A stretch of 55,960 nucleotides of DNA from contig JAQGPA010000137.1 in NCBI GenBank assembly GCA_028293325.1, positions 1 through 55,960 of the forward strand, given 5' to 3'. Shown here piece after piece: positions 34,913 through 43,490 of the stretch. The notes below the pieces were generated by a model, which was not told where the DNA came from, did no database searches, and worked only from the letters and a program-made list of their open reading frames with translations. How positions within the stretch are numbered: the first letter of the stretch is position 1; each line of letters begins with the position of its first letter. The position numbers and the translations under genes were made by a program. This stretch comes from Pedosphaera sp. GTDB taxonomy: Bacteria > Verrucomicrobiota > Verrucomicrobiia > Limisphaerales > Pedosphaeraceae.

Positions 34913-36061
34913 ATGACAATGACGATGAATGGGGATATGCCGGTTGGGGACTTAAATCAGTCCAAGTCTTTATCCGTTTTCCTCTGCGGAGACGTGATGA
35001 CCGGTCGGGGAATTGATCAAGTCCTGCCGCAGCCAGGCGACCCGACCTTGTATGAATCGTGCGTGTCCGACGCCCGCGAGTACGTCAAACTGGCCGAGAG
35101 GGTTCACGGTCCAATCCAGCGGCCGGTGGGCTTCAAATACATCTGGGGTGACGCACTGGCAGAATTGCACCGGGCGAAGGCAGACGTGAGAATCGTCAAC
35201 CTCGAGACCAGCATCACCTCCAACGATCAGTGCTGGCCCGACAAGGGGATCCATTATCGCATGCACCCTCGGAACATCGGCTGCCTCACTGCAGCCCGTG
35301 TCAGTGCTTGCTGCCTGGCAAACAACCATGTGCTGGACTGGGGTCATGCCGGGCTGCGGGAAACGCTTGAGACTTTGGAGCGCGCGGGCATTGCTCATGC
35401 GGGCGCGGGGAGCAGTGAGGAAGAAGCGGCGGCTCCGGCGGTGTTGCAGGTGGCGGGCAAAGGGCGATTGCTGCTCTTCTCCCTTGGATCAATCACCAGC
35501 GGCATTCCACGGGAATGGGGCGCGGCCCGGGATCGGCCGGGGATCAACCTGCTGAGGGATCTCTCCGAAGAAACCGCCGCGCGCATAGGGTGCCGGATGC
35601 GTCAGATCAAGCAGAGGGGCGATGTGGTCATTGCGTCAATTCACTGGGGCGGCAACTGGGGCTACGAGATTCCCAAGGACCAGATCACCTTTTCCCATCG
35701 GTTGATTGAGGAGGGTTTCGACCTCATCCATGGTCATTCGTCCCATCATGTGAAGGGAATCGAAATATTCAAGGGCCGGCTTGTCCTTTATGGGTGTGGG
35801 GATTTTATTAACGACTACGAAGGGATCACCGGATATGAGGAGTTTCGCGGCGATCTGGCTTTGATGTATTTGGTTCAAATGGATTCACAGCAGGGTCACA
35901 TGATGGCAGCAGAGATGGTTCCAATGCAGATGCGACGGTTTCGGCTGAGCCGAGCCTCGGCCGTGGATGCCGGCTGGATCTGTGCCTTGCTGAACCGGCT
36001 GAGCGCGTCCTTCGGCACGCAAGTGCGATTGGTGCAGGACAACAGCATGGTGCTTGGATGA
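34913..36061 (+). CDS. CapA/PGA_cap-family metallophosphatase-like protein
   Basis: About 382 residues from the ATG at 34913; nearby in-frame ATGs make the start uncertain, and the frame is open to 34886. The core is a CapA-type fold: SVFLCGDVMTGRGIDQVL, then RIVNLETSITSNDQCWPDKGIHYRM, CCLANNHVLDWGHAGLRETLETLERAGIAHAGAG, VVIASIHWGGNWGYEIP, FDLIHGHSSHHVKGIEIFKG and VLYGCGDFINDYEG. The D, N-H and H-x-H residues are those of calcineurin-like metallophosphoesterases. CapA proteins act in poly-gamma-glutamate synthesis, but many soluble homologues of this type stand alone and have no known role. No signal peptide or membrane helix is seen, unlike B. subtilis PgsA. There are no pgsB or pgsC neighbours. 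Confidence 0.88.
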   Translation: MTMTMNGDMPVGDLNQSKSLSVFLCGDVMTGRGIDQVLPQPGDPTLYESCVSDAREYVKLAERVHGPIQRPVGFKYIWGDALAELHRAKADVRIVNLETSITSNDQCWPDKGIHYRMHPRNIGCLTAARVSACCLANNHVLDWGHAGLRETLETLERAGIAHAGAGSSEEEAAAPAVLQVAGKGRLLLFSLGSITSGIPREWGAARDRPGINLLRDLSEETAARIGCRMRQIKQRGDVVIASIHWGGNWGYEIPKDQITFSHRLIEEGFDLIHGHSSHHVKGIEIFKGRLVLYGCGDFINDYEGITGYEEFRGDLALMYLVQMDSQQGHMMAAEMVPMQMRRFRLSRASAVDAGWICALLNRLSASFGTQVRLVQDNSMVLG

Positions 36062-36147
36062 AAAGGGGTTCCTCCTTCCCAATACCGGGGTTGACCTCAA
36101 AGAAAACCGGGAGGGCGCTTACTTGGCAGGGGTCCATCGGACGGGCG

Positions 36148-36190
36148 CTTTGCTTTTTGCAAAGATCTCGTTTGTGGTGAATGACAAACG
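36148..36190. terminator. Two hairpins between convergent genes
   Basis: CTTTGC/GCAAAG (36148-36153 and 36159-36164, T5 loop) is followed by CGTTTGT/ACAAACG (36169-36175 and 36184-36190), then GAATAAAAATTA. They lie between the convergent CapA and hydrolase genes. They are weak but plausible transcription ends. Confidence 0.35.
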
Positions 36191-36249
36191 GAATAAAAAT
36201 TAATTTCCGGCTTGTGATATGGACGACGGGCCGACGCAGATGGTCGCGC

Positions 36250-37443
36250 CTAGTGAGGAAGCTTTCCTGAAGGCTTGCGCGCCCGCTCGTTTAACAACGC
36301 GTCCAGGCCGCACCACAGCCGCAAACGGTCCCTCACACCAATTTTCTCCAGATTCACGTGAGCCAGCCCGTGGATCAGGAACAGGCGCGCCTGGCCTCTG
36401 GGCACGGCGTTGGCCAGGGCGATGCTTTCGGTATAAGGAACGATGCCGTCATCGTATCCATGGAAAAGAATCAATCGAGCCTTGAGCCGGGAAAGATCCT
36501 GCCGGGCCAGGTTGATCGCGTCGAACTCGGCTTTGATCTCAGCGGGCAAATTCGCCAGCAATTCCGGGGTGCGGTTTGGATCTTTATTGGTGATCAACTC
36601 GTAGTAGGCGCGGCCTTGCGGACCGAGCCTGGCCGCCAGTAATTCCACGGGCGCATCGGGCTGTTCGAGTTTGCGCCGGGCAATTTCCTGAAGCATCGCC
36701 CGGTCTGTCGGGCTGGAGAGCCGGCCGGCGTTGCTGCGGACAAAAACCCACTTGCCATACGTGTTTGGTTCAAGGTACTGCCACGGACTGTCCTTTTTGG
36801 CATAGTTACGGAAATAACCAGTCGTGAAGAAGGCAACAACTTTTTCCAAGTCATAATACCCTCCCACTCCGACGACAAACTGAACTTTATCCCGTAATTC
36901 TGGCGCCGACGCGGCCAGGATGATCGGGCCGACGGCGTAACTCGTGGCGGCCGCGCCGACGCGGCCTTGCGGGGCCAGATCAGGGTGCGACGCCAGATAT
37001 GTCAGGCCATCGGCGACCTCGCGGATGTTCTGGGGTCCCAGGTTAAATTGCCGGAAATCCGTAAGGTCCGGCACCAGCACGGCAAATTGCTCACGGGCCA
37101 GCGTTTGCGCGAAAGCGACCAGACGGGGATCATCCTTGCCCGACTCGGCAGCCCCGGGCACGAGAAGGATGCCCGCCTTCGTTTGCACCCGGGAACGATA
37201 GAGATCCGCTTGATAAATCCGGCCTCCTACCTCGTATTGAACGGCGGTCCGGGTGGCTTCACCGACTGCCGCATTGAGACGGTTGGGATGGCCTTGGGCC
37301 GCGATGTCGCGGAGCACCTCGGCCGAGGCGAGGGGATGATGAGGGAGGCAGCAACACCCATTCAGGCCGGCAAGAATTGCCATCGCCAGTGCGCCCGCAA
37401 CCAAGGCTCTTCGGATGAAAAGGCGTTTGAGGTTAGCGTTCAT
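36250..37443 (-). CDS. Alpha/beta-hydrolase lipoprotein
   Basis: 397 residues. The N-terminus (RRALVAGALAMAILAGLNGC) has a lipobox with cysteine at about residue 29, so a lipoprotein is likely. The hydrolase core follows: AGILLVPGAAESGKDDPRLVAFAQTL, FAVLVPDLTDFRQFNLGPQNIREVADGLTYL, then GRVGAAATSYAVGPIIL with the putative nucleophile serine in A-T-S-Y-A, the acid in FHGYDDGIVPY, and histidine in IHGLAHVNLE. The nucleophile elbow departs from G-x-S-x-G, so activity is not certain. The substrate is unknown. It is the last gene of a three-gene operon, overlapping the cytochrome gene by 11 bp. Confidence 0.8.
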   Translation of the reverse strand: MNANLKRLFIRRALVAGALAMAILAGLNGCCCLPHHPLASAEVLRDIAAQGHPNRLNAAVGEATRTAVQYEVGGRIYQADLYRSRVQTKAGILLVPGAAESGKDDPRLVAFAQTLAREQFAVLVPDLTDFRQFNLGPQNIREVADGLTYLASHPDLAPQGRVGAAATSYAVGPIILAASAPELRDKVQFVVGVGGYYDLEKVVAFFTTGYFRNYAKKDSPWQYLEPNTYGKWVFVRSNAGRLSSPTDRAMLQEIARRKLEQPDAPVELLAARLGPQGRAYYELITNKDPNRTPELLANLPAEIKAEFDAINLARQDLSRLKARLILFHGYDDGIVPYTESIALANAVPRGQARLFLIHGLAHVNLEKIGVRDRLRLWCGLDALLNERARKPSGKLPH

Positions 37444-38029
37444 TATTCATTTCCACGCTTGGTTCCGCCACGCGCCCATCTGCCCGTGCCGCTTGGTGAT
37501 TCCTATTGTTTTGCATTCCCTGTCTGAGTTGTTCTTTTTCTTCCGGAGTCAAATGCGGCAGGTGGCGGAGGAATGAAGCGATTTTCCAAATTTCAGCATT
37601 GTTATGAGTCGGGCCAAAGGCCGGCATTCCGCTCCAGCGGACGCCGTTTTTGACAATCCAAAAAAGTTGGCCGTCCGACAACTCCTGAACCTCCGGCGCA
37701 TCGAGCGCCGGAGCCGGGGGATTGAGGCCCATGGATAATTCATTGCCCTCAATGCCCGGAGCGCCGTGACAGATCAGGCAGTTCTCACGGTAGTGCGCCA
37801 TGCCGGCTGCCCAAGCGGAAGCATCATTGGCGAAGGGGTTGTTCTTTTTCGGGAACCGTCCAGCCATGGAGCGTTCAAATGCCCAAGGGGCGAGAGTTTT
37901 CTCGATGGCTCCAGGCTTGCCCGAGGCGGACAGGTCAAGCGCACCGGAAACAAGAATCAGGAATGCAATCAGCAATACCATGATGATGCCGCATACAAAA
38001 CCAATCCAAAATTTTCTCCGGGTATGCAT
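37433..38029 (-). CDS. Membrane-anchored c-type cytochrome
   Basis: 198 residues from the ATG at 38029; a GTG at 38047 would add six. One N-terminal membrane helix (FWIGFVCGIIMVLLIAFLILVSGAL) anchors a periplasmic monohaem domain. The haem site is NCLICHGAPG, with a likely distal methionine in WSGMPAFGPTHNNAEIW, the usual class I cytochrome c pattern. The C-terminal ~25 residues are polar and look disordered. It lies 4 bp (from the GTG) or 22 bp (from the ATG) after the dehydrogenase stop and overlaps the hydrolase gene. It may accept electrons in a periplasmic oxidation or feed a terminal oxidase; the partner is unknown. Confidence 0.9.
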   Translation of the reverse strand: MHTRRKFWIGFVCGIIMVLLIAFLILVSGALDLSASGKPGAIEKTLAPWAFERSMAGRFPKKNNPFANDASAWAAGMAHYRENCLICHGAPGIEGNELSMGLNPPAPALDAPEVQELSDGQLFWIVKNGVRWSGMPAFGPTHNNAEIWKIASFLRHLPHLTPEEKEQLRQGMQNNRNHQAARADGRVAEPSVEMNNER

Positions 38030-38051
38030 GTGGATGCCTGCATTCACTCAT

Positions 38052-39482
38052 CTACTCCGTCGCGCTGGTGTTGTGGTCCGCTTCGCAGATGGACACGGTT
38101 TTGATATTCACAAATTCCCGAATGCCGTGCTTGCCCAATTCACGTCCGTAGCCGGACTGTTTAATTCCACCAAAGGGAAGGCGCGGGTCAGAAGCCACCA
38201 TGCCGTTGACGAAAGCCAGCCCGGCCTGAATTTCATTGATAAACAATTCGCGCTCGCGTTCATCATCGGTCCAGGCGCAGGAGCCGAGGCCAAAGCCGGT
38301 GTCATTGGCGATTCGAATGGCGTCGGCCATGCCGTCAGCGTGAAAGATCGATGCCACTGGTCCAAACAATTCCTCTTCGCGGGCAGGGGAGTTTGGCGGG
38401 ATGTCGGCCAGCACGGTGGGGGCGAAGAAATAGCCCGCGCGCTCGAGGCGCTTGCCGCCGAGCAGTGTCCGGGCGCCCATCCGCACGGTTTGATTCACCT
38501 GGTTCTCCAATATTTCCAGCACCCCGGCCGTGGCCAAAGGACCAATATCGGTGGCCTCATCCATCGGATCTCCCACTTTCAGCGACGCCATGCGCTGGGT
38601 GAACCGGCGCTCGAACTCATCCGCAACCTTTCGGTCCACGATGAAGCGTTTGGCCGCAATGCAGGACTGCCCGTTATTAATGGTGCGCGCCTGCACCGCC
38701 GTCGCGACAGCGCGATCCAGGTTCACACTGGGCATCACGAGGAACGGATCGCTGCCACCGAGTTCAAGCACGGTTTTTTTGATTTGTTTCCCTGCCACAC
38801 CAGCCACACTCCGGCCCGCGCCCACGCTGCCGGTGAGGGTGACCGCGCTGACACGCGAGTCTTCGATCACTTTGCTCACGCGATCGGAACCGATCAGCAA
38901 TATTTGAAACGCTCCATCAGGAAAACCGGCGCGACGAAAAATGTCTTCAATGGCCCGTGCACACTGGGGGACATTGGACGCATGCTTCAACAGGGCAACG
39001 TTGCCGGCCATGAGCGCCGGGGCCGCAAAGCGGAAAACCTGCCAGAAAGGAAAGTTCCATGGCATGATCGCCAGTATCGCTCCCAAGGGTTGGTAGCGCA
39101 CGAAGCTGCGTACGGCTTTGGTGGACACTTCCTCATCCGCCAGGAAACGCGCCGCGTGTTCAGCAAAATAACGGCAAGCCGACGCGCATTTCTCCACTTC
39201 CTGCACCGCGGCGCGCACCAGCTTGCCCATCTCGCGGGTCATGGTTTGCGCATGGACGTTCTTTTCGGATTCCATGATTTGAGCGGCGCGAACCAGCAGA
39301 CCGGCCCTCTTGGCCAGCGGCATGAGACGGTAATTCTGAAAGGTCTCAGCGGCGCGCTGAAGCTTGCGGTCCACCTCCGGTTCCGAATGCGGCTCAAATT
39401 GTTGCAGCATCTGACCATTGCAAGGATTGATGCTGGCGATGCCTCGGGGTGAGGCGGTCTCATTGGCGTTTCGTGTGCTCAT
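38052..39482 (-). CDS. NAD(P)-dependent aldehyde (succinate-semialdehyde-type) dehydrogenase
   Basis: 476 residues. All core ALDH motifs are present: ILAIMPWNFPFWQVFRFAAPALMAGNVALLKHA, VTLTGSVGAGRSVAG, the glutamate in KKTVLELGGSDPFLV, the catalytic cysteine in NNGQSCIAAKRF, EELFGPVASI, and FGGIKQSGYGRELG. The PWNFP/LELGGSDPF combination and NNGQSC are typical of GabD/Sad-like succinate-semialdehyde dehydrogenases, but the natural substrate cannot be proved. It is first in an operon with a cytochrome c and a lipoprotein hydrolase. Confidence 0.92.
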   Translation of the reverse strand: MSTRNANETASPRGIASINPCNGQMLQQFEPHSEPEVDRKLQRAAETFQNYRLMPLAKRAGLLVRAAQIMESEKNVHAQTMTREMGKLVRAAVQEVEKCASACRYFAEHAARFLADEEVSTKAVRSFVRYQPLGAILAIMPWNFPFWQVFRFAAPALMAGNVALLKHASNVPQCARAIEDIFRRAGFPDGAFQILLIGSDRVSKVIEDSRVSAVTLTGSVGAGRSVAGVAGKQIKKTVLELGGSDPFLVMPSVNLDRAVATAVQARTINNGQSCIAAKRFIVDRKVADEFERRFTQRMASLKVGDPMDEATDIGPLATAGVLEILENQVNQTVRMGARTLLGGKRLERAGYFFAPTVLADIPPNSPAREEELFGPVASIFHADGMADAIRIANDTGFGLGSCAWTDDERERELFINEIQAGLAFVNGMVASDPRLPFGGIKQSGYGRELGKHGIREFVNIKTVSICEADHNTSATE

Positions 39483-39625
39483 GGACCACGGGTCGGATCT
39501 ATTCCGCTTCTGAGTTAACGTTCCTCCTGGATCAGCCTGTTTTCTAATGGGGTGTTGTCCTCACTTTGAGATGGTCTGTGGTCTCTGAATCCGATTGAAC
39601 CCGCTTTACTAATCATGTGGATCAC

Positions 39626-39694
39626 TTGATTGACCGCGAATTGGGCTTATATTTTTAACAACTAAAACGAACGCGGGAAAGGAGAGTAGGAGAA
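39626..39694 (+). promoter_or_regulatory. Promoter and ribosome-binding site of the YbaK-like gene
   Basis: TTGATT (39626-39631), a 16-nt spacer and TATATT (39648-39653) form a plausible sigma-70-type promoter. It is followed by a purine-rich GGAAAGGAGAGTAGGAGAAC just before the ATG at 39697. Confidence 0.5.
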
Positions 39695-39696
39695 CA

Positions 39697-40158
39697 ATGC
39701 CGATCGAAAAACTTAAACAATTCCTGGACCAGGAACGGGTGAAATATTTGTCCATCGCTCATTCGCCTGCCTTCACAGCCCAGGAGATCGCCGCAGCGGC
39801 GCACGTGCCCGGAAACGAGCTGGCCAAAACGGTCGTGGTTCACCTCGACGGAAAGATCGCGATGGCCGTCTTGCCCGCCAACCTGAAAATTATCCTCGAT
39901 GATTTGCGCGAGGCCGCCGGGGTGGAACAAGCCCGCTTCGCCACGGAGGATGAATTCAAGAGGCTCTTTCCAGATTGTGAAACCGGGGCCATGCCTCCCT
40001 TTGGGAACCTATACGGGATGGATGTTTATGCCGCTACGAGCCTGCCCAGAGATCATGAGATCGCCTTTAACGCCGGGTCGCATACGGAATTGTTCAAAAT
40101 GGCATATGGTGATTTTGCGCGGTTGGTGAAGCCCAAGGTGGCGAGCTTTACGACGTAA
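39697..40158 (+). CDS. YbaK/EbsC-family aminoacyl-tRNA deacylase-like protein
   Basis: 153 residues, a single domain of the family's usual length. Recognisable segments: SIAHSPAFTAQEIAAAAHVPGNELAKTVVVHLDGK, MAVLPANLKI, FATEDEFKRLFPDCETGAMPPFGNLYGMDVY, FNAGSHTELFKMAYGDFARLVKP. The T(A)QE-A...K and GA-PPFG patterns fit YbaK/ProX-type trans-editing enzymes, which hydrolyse mischarged tRNAs such as Cys-tRNA(Pro) or Ala-tRNA(Pro). Which tRNA it edits cannot be read. A strong Shine-Dalgarno sequence precedes the ATG. It is convergent with the slipin gene. Confidence 0.92.
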   Translation: MPIEKLKQFLDQERVKYLSIAHSPAFTAQEIAAAAHVPGNELAKTVVVHLDGKIAMAVLPANLKIILDDLREAAGVEQARFATEDEFKRLFPDCETGAMPPFGNLYGMDVYAATSLPRDHEIAFNAGSHTELFKMAYGDFARLVKPKVASFTT

Positions 40159-40213
40159 CCTGACGCTGTTGCTTTCCAGAGCGGGTGAAGAGCGTGCCGG
40201 CGAAGGCAGGCGG

Positions 40214-40996
40214 CTATGGCTTGGGGGGTTCCTTCAGGAATGGCGTGAACAGGTCAATTGGCACTGGCAGGAAGGTGGTGGTGTTATGCTCGCTGGAGAT
40301 TTCCCGCATGGTCTGGAGGAAGCGCAGTTGAAGAGCAATGGGCTCTTTGCTGATCATCGCAGCGGCCTGGACCATTTTTTCGGCGGCTTGAAATTCGCCT
40401 TCGGCATTGACGATCTTCGCGCGCCGCTCGCGTTCCGCCTCGGCTTGCTTGGCCATCGCGCGTTTCATGCTGTCCGGCAGCGCGACGTCTTTTACCTCAA
40501 CGGCCGTGACCTTGACGCCCCACGGCTCGGTTTGCCGGTCGATGATTTCCTGCAACCTCAGATTGATCGACTCCCGTTGTGAGAGCAGGTCATCCAATGG
40601 CGCCTGGCCGAGGACGCTGCGGAGGGTGGTCTGGGCAATAAGGGAAGTCGCCTTCCAGAAGTTCTCGACCTTTACCACTGCGGCAATGGGGTCCATGACG
40701 CGAAAATAGACGACTGCGTCCACCGTGGCCGGTACGTTGTCACGAGTCATGACTTCCTGTTTCGACACATCAATGGTGACTACCCGCAGATCCATCTTCA
40801 CCATGCGGTCCACGATAGGGATCAGCAGAATCAAGCCCGGGCCTTTCACTCCGAGCAGCTTGCCGAGCCGGAAAATGACACCGCGCTCGTATTCGCGCAA
40901 GATGCGAATGGCCTGGGGTAATATGATTACAGCCAGGATGAGCAGCGGCAGGGCCCAGGCTGACAGGTTAAAAAGTATATGTAAGCTCTGTTCCAT
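40214..40996 (-). CDS. Slipin / SPFH (stomatin-like) membrane protein
   Basis: 260 residues from the ATG at 40996, which has AAGGAG seven bases upstream; an ATG at 41014 overlaps the NfeD stop (ATGA) and would add six residues. An N-terminal membrane segment (LSAWALPLLILAVIILPQAI) precedes an SPFH domain with ILREYERGVIFRLGKLLGVKGPGLILLIPIVDRMVKMDLR and DVSKQEVMTRDNVPATVDAVVYFRV. The ALPDSMKRAMAKQAEAERERRAKIVNAEGEFQAAEKM helix and a proline-rich tail follow. Slipins oligomerise in the membrane and pair with NfeD proteases, as here. Confidence 0.95.
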   Translation of the reverse strand: MEQSLHILFNLSAWALPLLILAVIILPQAIRILREYERGVIFRLGKLLGVKGPGLILLIPIVDRMVKMDLRVVTIDVSKQEVMTRDNVPATVDAVVYFRVMDPIAAVVKVENFWKATSLIAQTTLRSVLGQAPLDDLLSQRESINLRLQEIIDRQTEPWGVKVTAVEVKDVALPDSMKRAMAKQAEAERERRAKIVNAEGEFQAAEKMVQAAAMISKEPIALQLRFLQTMREISSEHNTTTFLPVPIDLFTPFLKEPPKP

Positions 40997-41010
40997 AAAT
41001 AACTCCTTCG

Positions 41011-42291
41011 TCATCTCATTTGGCCTGGTTTCACCTTCAAAGTCAGTCCGTCAATGCCGGCAATTTCCACCCGTTGGCCCGGTTCGATGGGGATGTCGCT
41101 GGCCGCGTTCCAGTACTCGCCCTCGACAAAGACTTTGCCGCCCGTGGCGTCAATGCGGGTCAAGGCAGGGGCGGTTTTGCCCAGCATGGTTTCCCTGCCC
41201 GCACGAACGGGCAGCAGTTGCGCGCGCAGGCCCGCGCCCACGACAAAGATGAAAAAGGCGGCCGTCAGCAGTGTCGCGGGAATAATGTATGCCAGCGAGA
41301 GGCGGAAACCGGGGTCGGCGCGGTCGAAAAGCATCAGCGCACCCAGGAAGAACGTCACGACGCCGCCGAACGTGAGCACGCCATGCGTCGGCGCATAGAT
41401 GTCCACGATAAACAACACCACGGCCAGGCCCACCATGGCCAACCCCGCCACGTTGATGGGCAGAATGGCTGCCATGTAGAGCAGGAGAATCAGGGCGATG
41501 CCGCCAATGACGCCGGGCAAAACCGCGCCGGGACTGCTGAGTTCGCCGATGATGCCATAAATCGCCACGAGCATGAGGATGAGCATCAGTTCGGGCCGCC
41601 AGAGCAGGTGGAAGACTTTTTCCCGTGTGGCCATCGGGATTTCGATGATCCTGGCTCCGGCGGTTTTCAGAACCTTGCCATTGATTTCACGTTCGTTGAT
41701 TTGCCGCAGAAGGTCGGACTTATCCTTGGCGATGACATCGATGACTTTCAACTCGAGTGCTTTTTCGGCGGTGATGGAAGCGCTTTCACGGACGGAGGAT
41801 TTGGCCCACTCGACGTTGCGCCCGCGTTTCTCGGCGATCGCTTCGATGTAGCTGCTGCCGAAGTTTTCGAGTTTTTGCTTCATCACGTCATCGGTTTTCC
41901 CGCCGCCGGGACTCATCGAAACGGGGTGCGCCGCGCCGATGCTGGTGTTGGGCGCCATGGCGGCGACATTCGCCGCCAGCGTGATGAAACAACCGGCACT
42001 GCCGGCGTTGGCTCCGGAGGGGGCGACATAGACAACGATTGGCACGGGAGAGGCATAGAATTTTTGAACAATTTCCTTGGTTGAATCGAGGAGGCCGCCC
42101 GGGGTGTCGAGCTGAATGACAAGCGCGGCATTATTCCTCGCGCCGGCCACATCAATGGCGCGGGCAATGTAACTGGCCGTGGCCGGACCAATCGGGCCGT
42201 TGATTTTGATCAATGCGACGTCTGCGGCCTGCAGGCCAGTCAAGGACCCGCACGCCAATGCCGCCGCCAGGATCGCCAGCCAACGCTTCAT
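41011..42291 (-). CDS. NfeD-family membrane-bound serine protease
   Basis: 426 residues. The signal peptide (MKRWLAILAAALACGSLTGLQA) is followed by a ClpP-like domain: VALIKINGPIGPATASYIARAID, VIQLDTPGGLLDSTKEIVQ, and the serine in VVYVAPSGANAGSAGCFITLA, with NTSIGAAHPV. Four to five membrane segments follow at about 230-360 (LMLILMLVAIYGIIGELSSPG, MAAILPINVAGLAMVGLAVVLFIVDIYAP), then a C-terminal OB-fold NfeD domain (TRIDATGGKVFVEGEYWNAASD). This is the long NfeD1b type. Family members cleave stomatin-like partners; the downstream slipin gene overlaps its stop, so the two form a functional pair. Confidence 0.95.
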   Translation of the reverse strand: MKRWLAILAAALACGSLTGLQAADVALIKINGPIGPATASYIARAIDVAGARNNAALVIQLDTPGGLLDSTKEIVQKFYASPVPIVVYVAPSGANAGSAGCFITLAANVAAMAPNTSIGAAHPVSMSPGGGKTDDVMKQKLENFGSSYIEAIAEKRGRNVEWAKSSVRESASITAEKALELKVIDVIAKDKSDLLRQINEREINGKVLKTAGARIIEIPMATREKVFHLLWRPELMLILMLVAIYGIIGELSSPGAVLPGVIGGIALILLLYMAAILPINVAGLAMVGLAVVLFIVDIYAPTHGVLTFGGVVTFFLGALMLFDRADPGFRLSLAYIIPATLLTAAFFIFVVGAGLRAQLLPVRAGRETMLGKTAPALTRIDATGGKVFVEGEYWNAASDIPIEPGQRVEIAGIDGLTLKVKPGQMR

Positions 42292-42437
42292 AACATCCTT
42301 GTTACGCCTTATTTAAATTACCACAACGGCGGAGGGTCACAAATGAACAATCGGTTGACTCAAACGAGTCTGAGCGCACATTTGCAGTCATTGGGCTTAA
42401 GAGTGTACGATGCCGCACACCCTTCGCTTTTGACAAC

Positions 42438-43187
42438 CTACACTTGTGCAAAACCGCCATCCACAAACAATTCCGTTCCCGTGATGAAGCTGCTGTCGTC
42501 GGAGGCGAGAAACACCACGGCCTTGGCGATCTCATTGGGCGTGCCGATCCTGCCGAGCGGAACACTGTTGGAAAGCATCTTCAAGCGTTGCTCGCCCTCT
42601 CCTGTGGAAGCCACGAAGTCATGCAGTCCGGGCGTGTCGATGGGGCCCGGGCTCACCGCGTTCACGCGAATGTGGCGATCCTTCAAGTCCGTGGTCCAGG
42701 TCCGCGCGAACGAACGCACGGCGGCTTTGGTGGCGCTATAAACACTATTCGACGAGAACCCCTTGCTGGCGACGATGGAGGCATTCAGGATGATTGATGC
42801 GCCATCCGGCAACAGCGCCAGCGCCTTCTGCACCGTGAAAAGGAGGCCCTTCACATTGATATTGAAGATCGAGTCATAGTGCTCCTCGGTTATCATGCCG
42901 AAGGTAGCAAATTTCGCAATTCCGGCATTCGCGAAAACAATATCGAGCTTGCCCTTCTCCCGCTTGATTTGTGCGAAGAGGTGATCCAGATCGCCCAGGT
43001 TCGACACATCACCTTGTACGGCAGTCACATCTCTTCCTATCTCCTTTACCGCCGCGGCCAACTCCGGCTCACGGCGCCCCGTGATGAAGACGTACGCGCC
43101 TTCGTTCACAAACTGCTTGGCCGTCGCCAGGCCGATGCCGCTGTTGCCACCGGTAACAAGCGCAATTTTTCCTTCAAGCTTGCCCAT
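42438..43187 (-). CDS. SDR-family oxidoreductase
   Basis: 249 residues from the ATG at 43187, which has a GGGAGAA Shine-Dalgarno sequence; the open frame continues upstream but adds only a basic lead. It is a classical short-chain dehydrogenase: [21 protein letters not shown] (nucleotide-binding TGxxxGIG), [18 protein letters not shown] (NAG), the serine in [10 protein letters not shown], the YSATK catalytic motif, and [14 protein letters not shown]. The arginine in [10 protein letters not shown] suggests a preference for NADP(H). The substrate is unknown; many such enzymes are annotated as glucose or 3-oxoacyl reductases without evidence. It ends with [12 protein letters not shown], as expected. 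Confidence 0.93.
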   Translation of the reverse strand: MGKLEGKIALVTGGNSGIGLATAKQFVNEGAYVFITGRREPELAAAVKEIGRDVTAVQGDVSNLGDLDHLFAQIKREKGKLDIVFANAGIAKFATFGMITEEHYDSIFNINVKGLLFTVQKALALLPDGASIILNASIVASKGFSSNSVYSATKAAVRSFARTWTTDLKDRHIRVNAVSPGPIDTPGLHDFVASTGEGEQRLKMLSNSVPLGRIGTPNEIAKAVVFLASDDSSFITGTELFVDGGFAQV

Positions 43188-43299
43188 ATTTTCATTTCTC
43201 CCTGGTTGTCGTTTGATCGCTGTTCCTTGCGAACGTCCGCGCTGCCGAGCCATGCGGATACTCCATTAAGAACCTCGTTGGACAAATTGTCATTGTCCA

Positions 43300-43490
43300 G
43301 TGCGCGAGTCACCCCGTCTCGCTTGCGTGCCAACCTGGCATGAAGACTTCTGGAAGGACCTGAACCAAATTGATGTCCCAACGCTGGTCATTCACGGGGG
43401 GACGCGGACAGGATTCTGCCGATCACTGCCTCAGGGCTCCGGACCGCCAAGCTCATTAAGGGAGCCCGCTTGGTGGTAGTGGAGCGGGCT
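43300..43490 (+). pseudogene. Remnant of an alpha/beta-hydrolase (haloperoxidase/arylesterase type)
   Basis: Plus-strand codons read ACVPTWHEDFWKDLNQIDVP and TLVIHG, then after a frameshift DADRILPITASGLRTAKLIK and GARLVVVE. This is the stretch before and around the catalytic aspartate in non-haem chloroperoxidase-like hydrolases. The frame breaks in a run of six G at ~43396-43401, where four would keep it. There is no start, and the sequence stops matching the family near 43483, where it overlaps the 3' end of the convergent efflux gene. Only ~60 of ~275 residues remain. Confidence 0.75.

Noticed and set aside
40214..42291. NfeD-slipin pair as a novel system
   Set aside because: This is a well-known conserved operon; both genes look standard.
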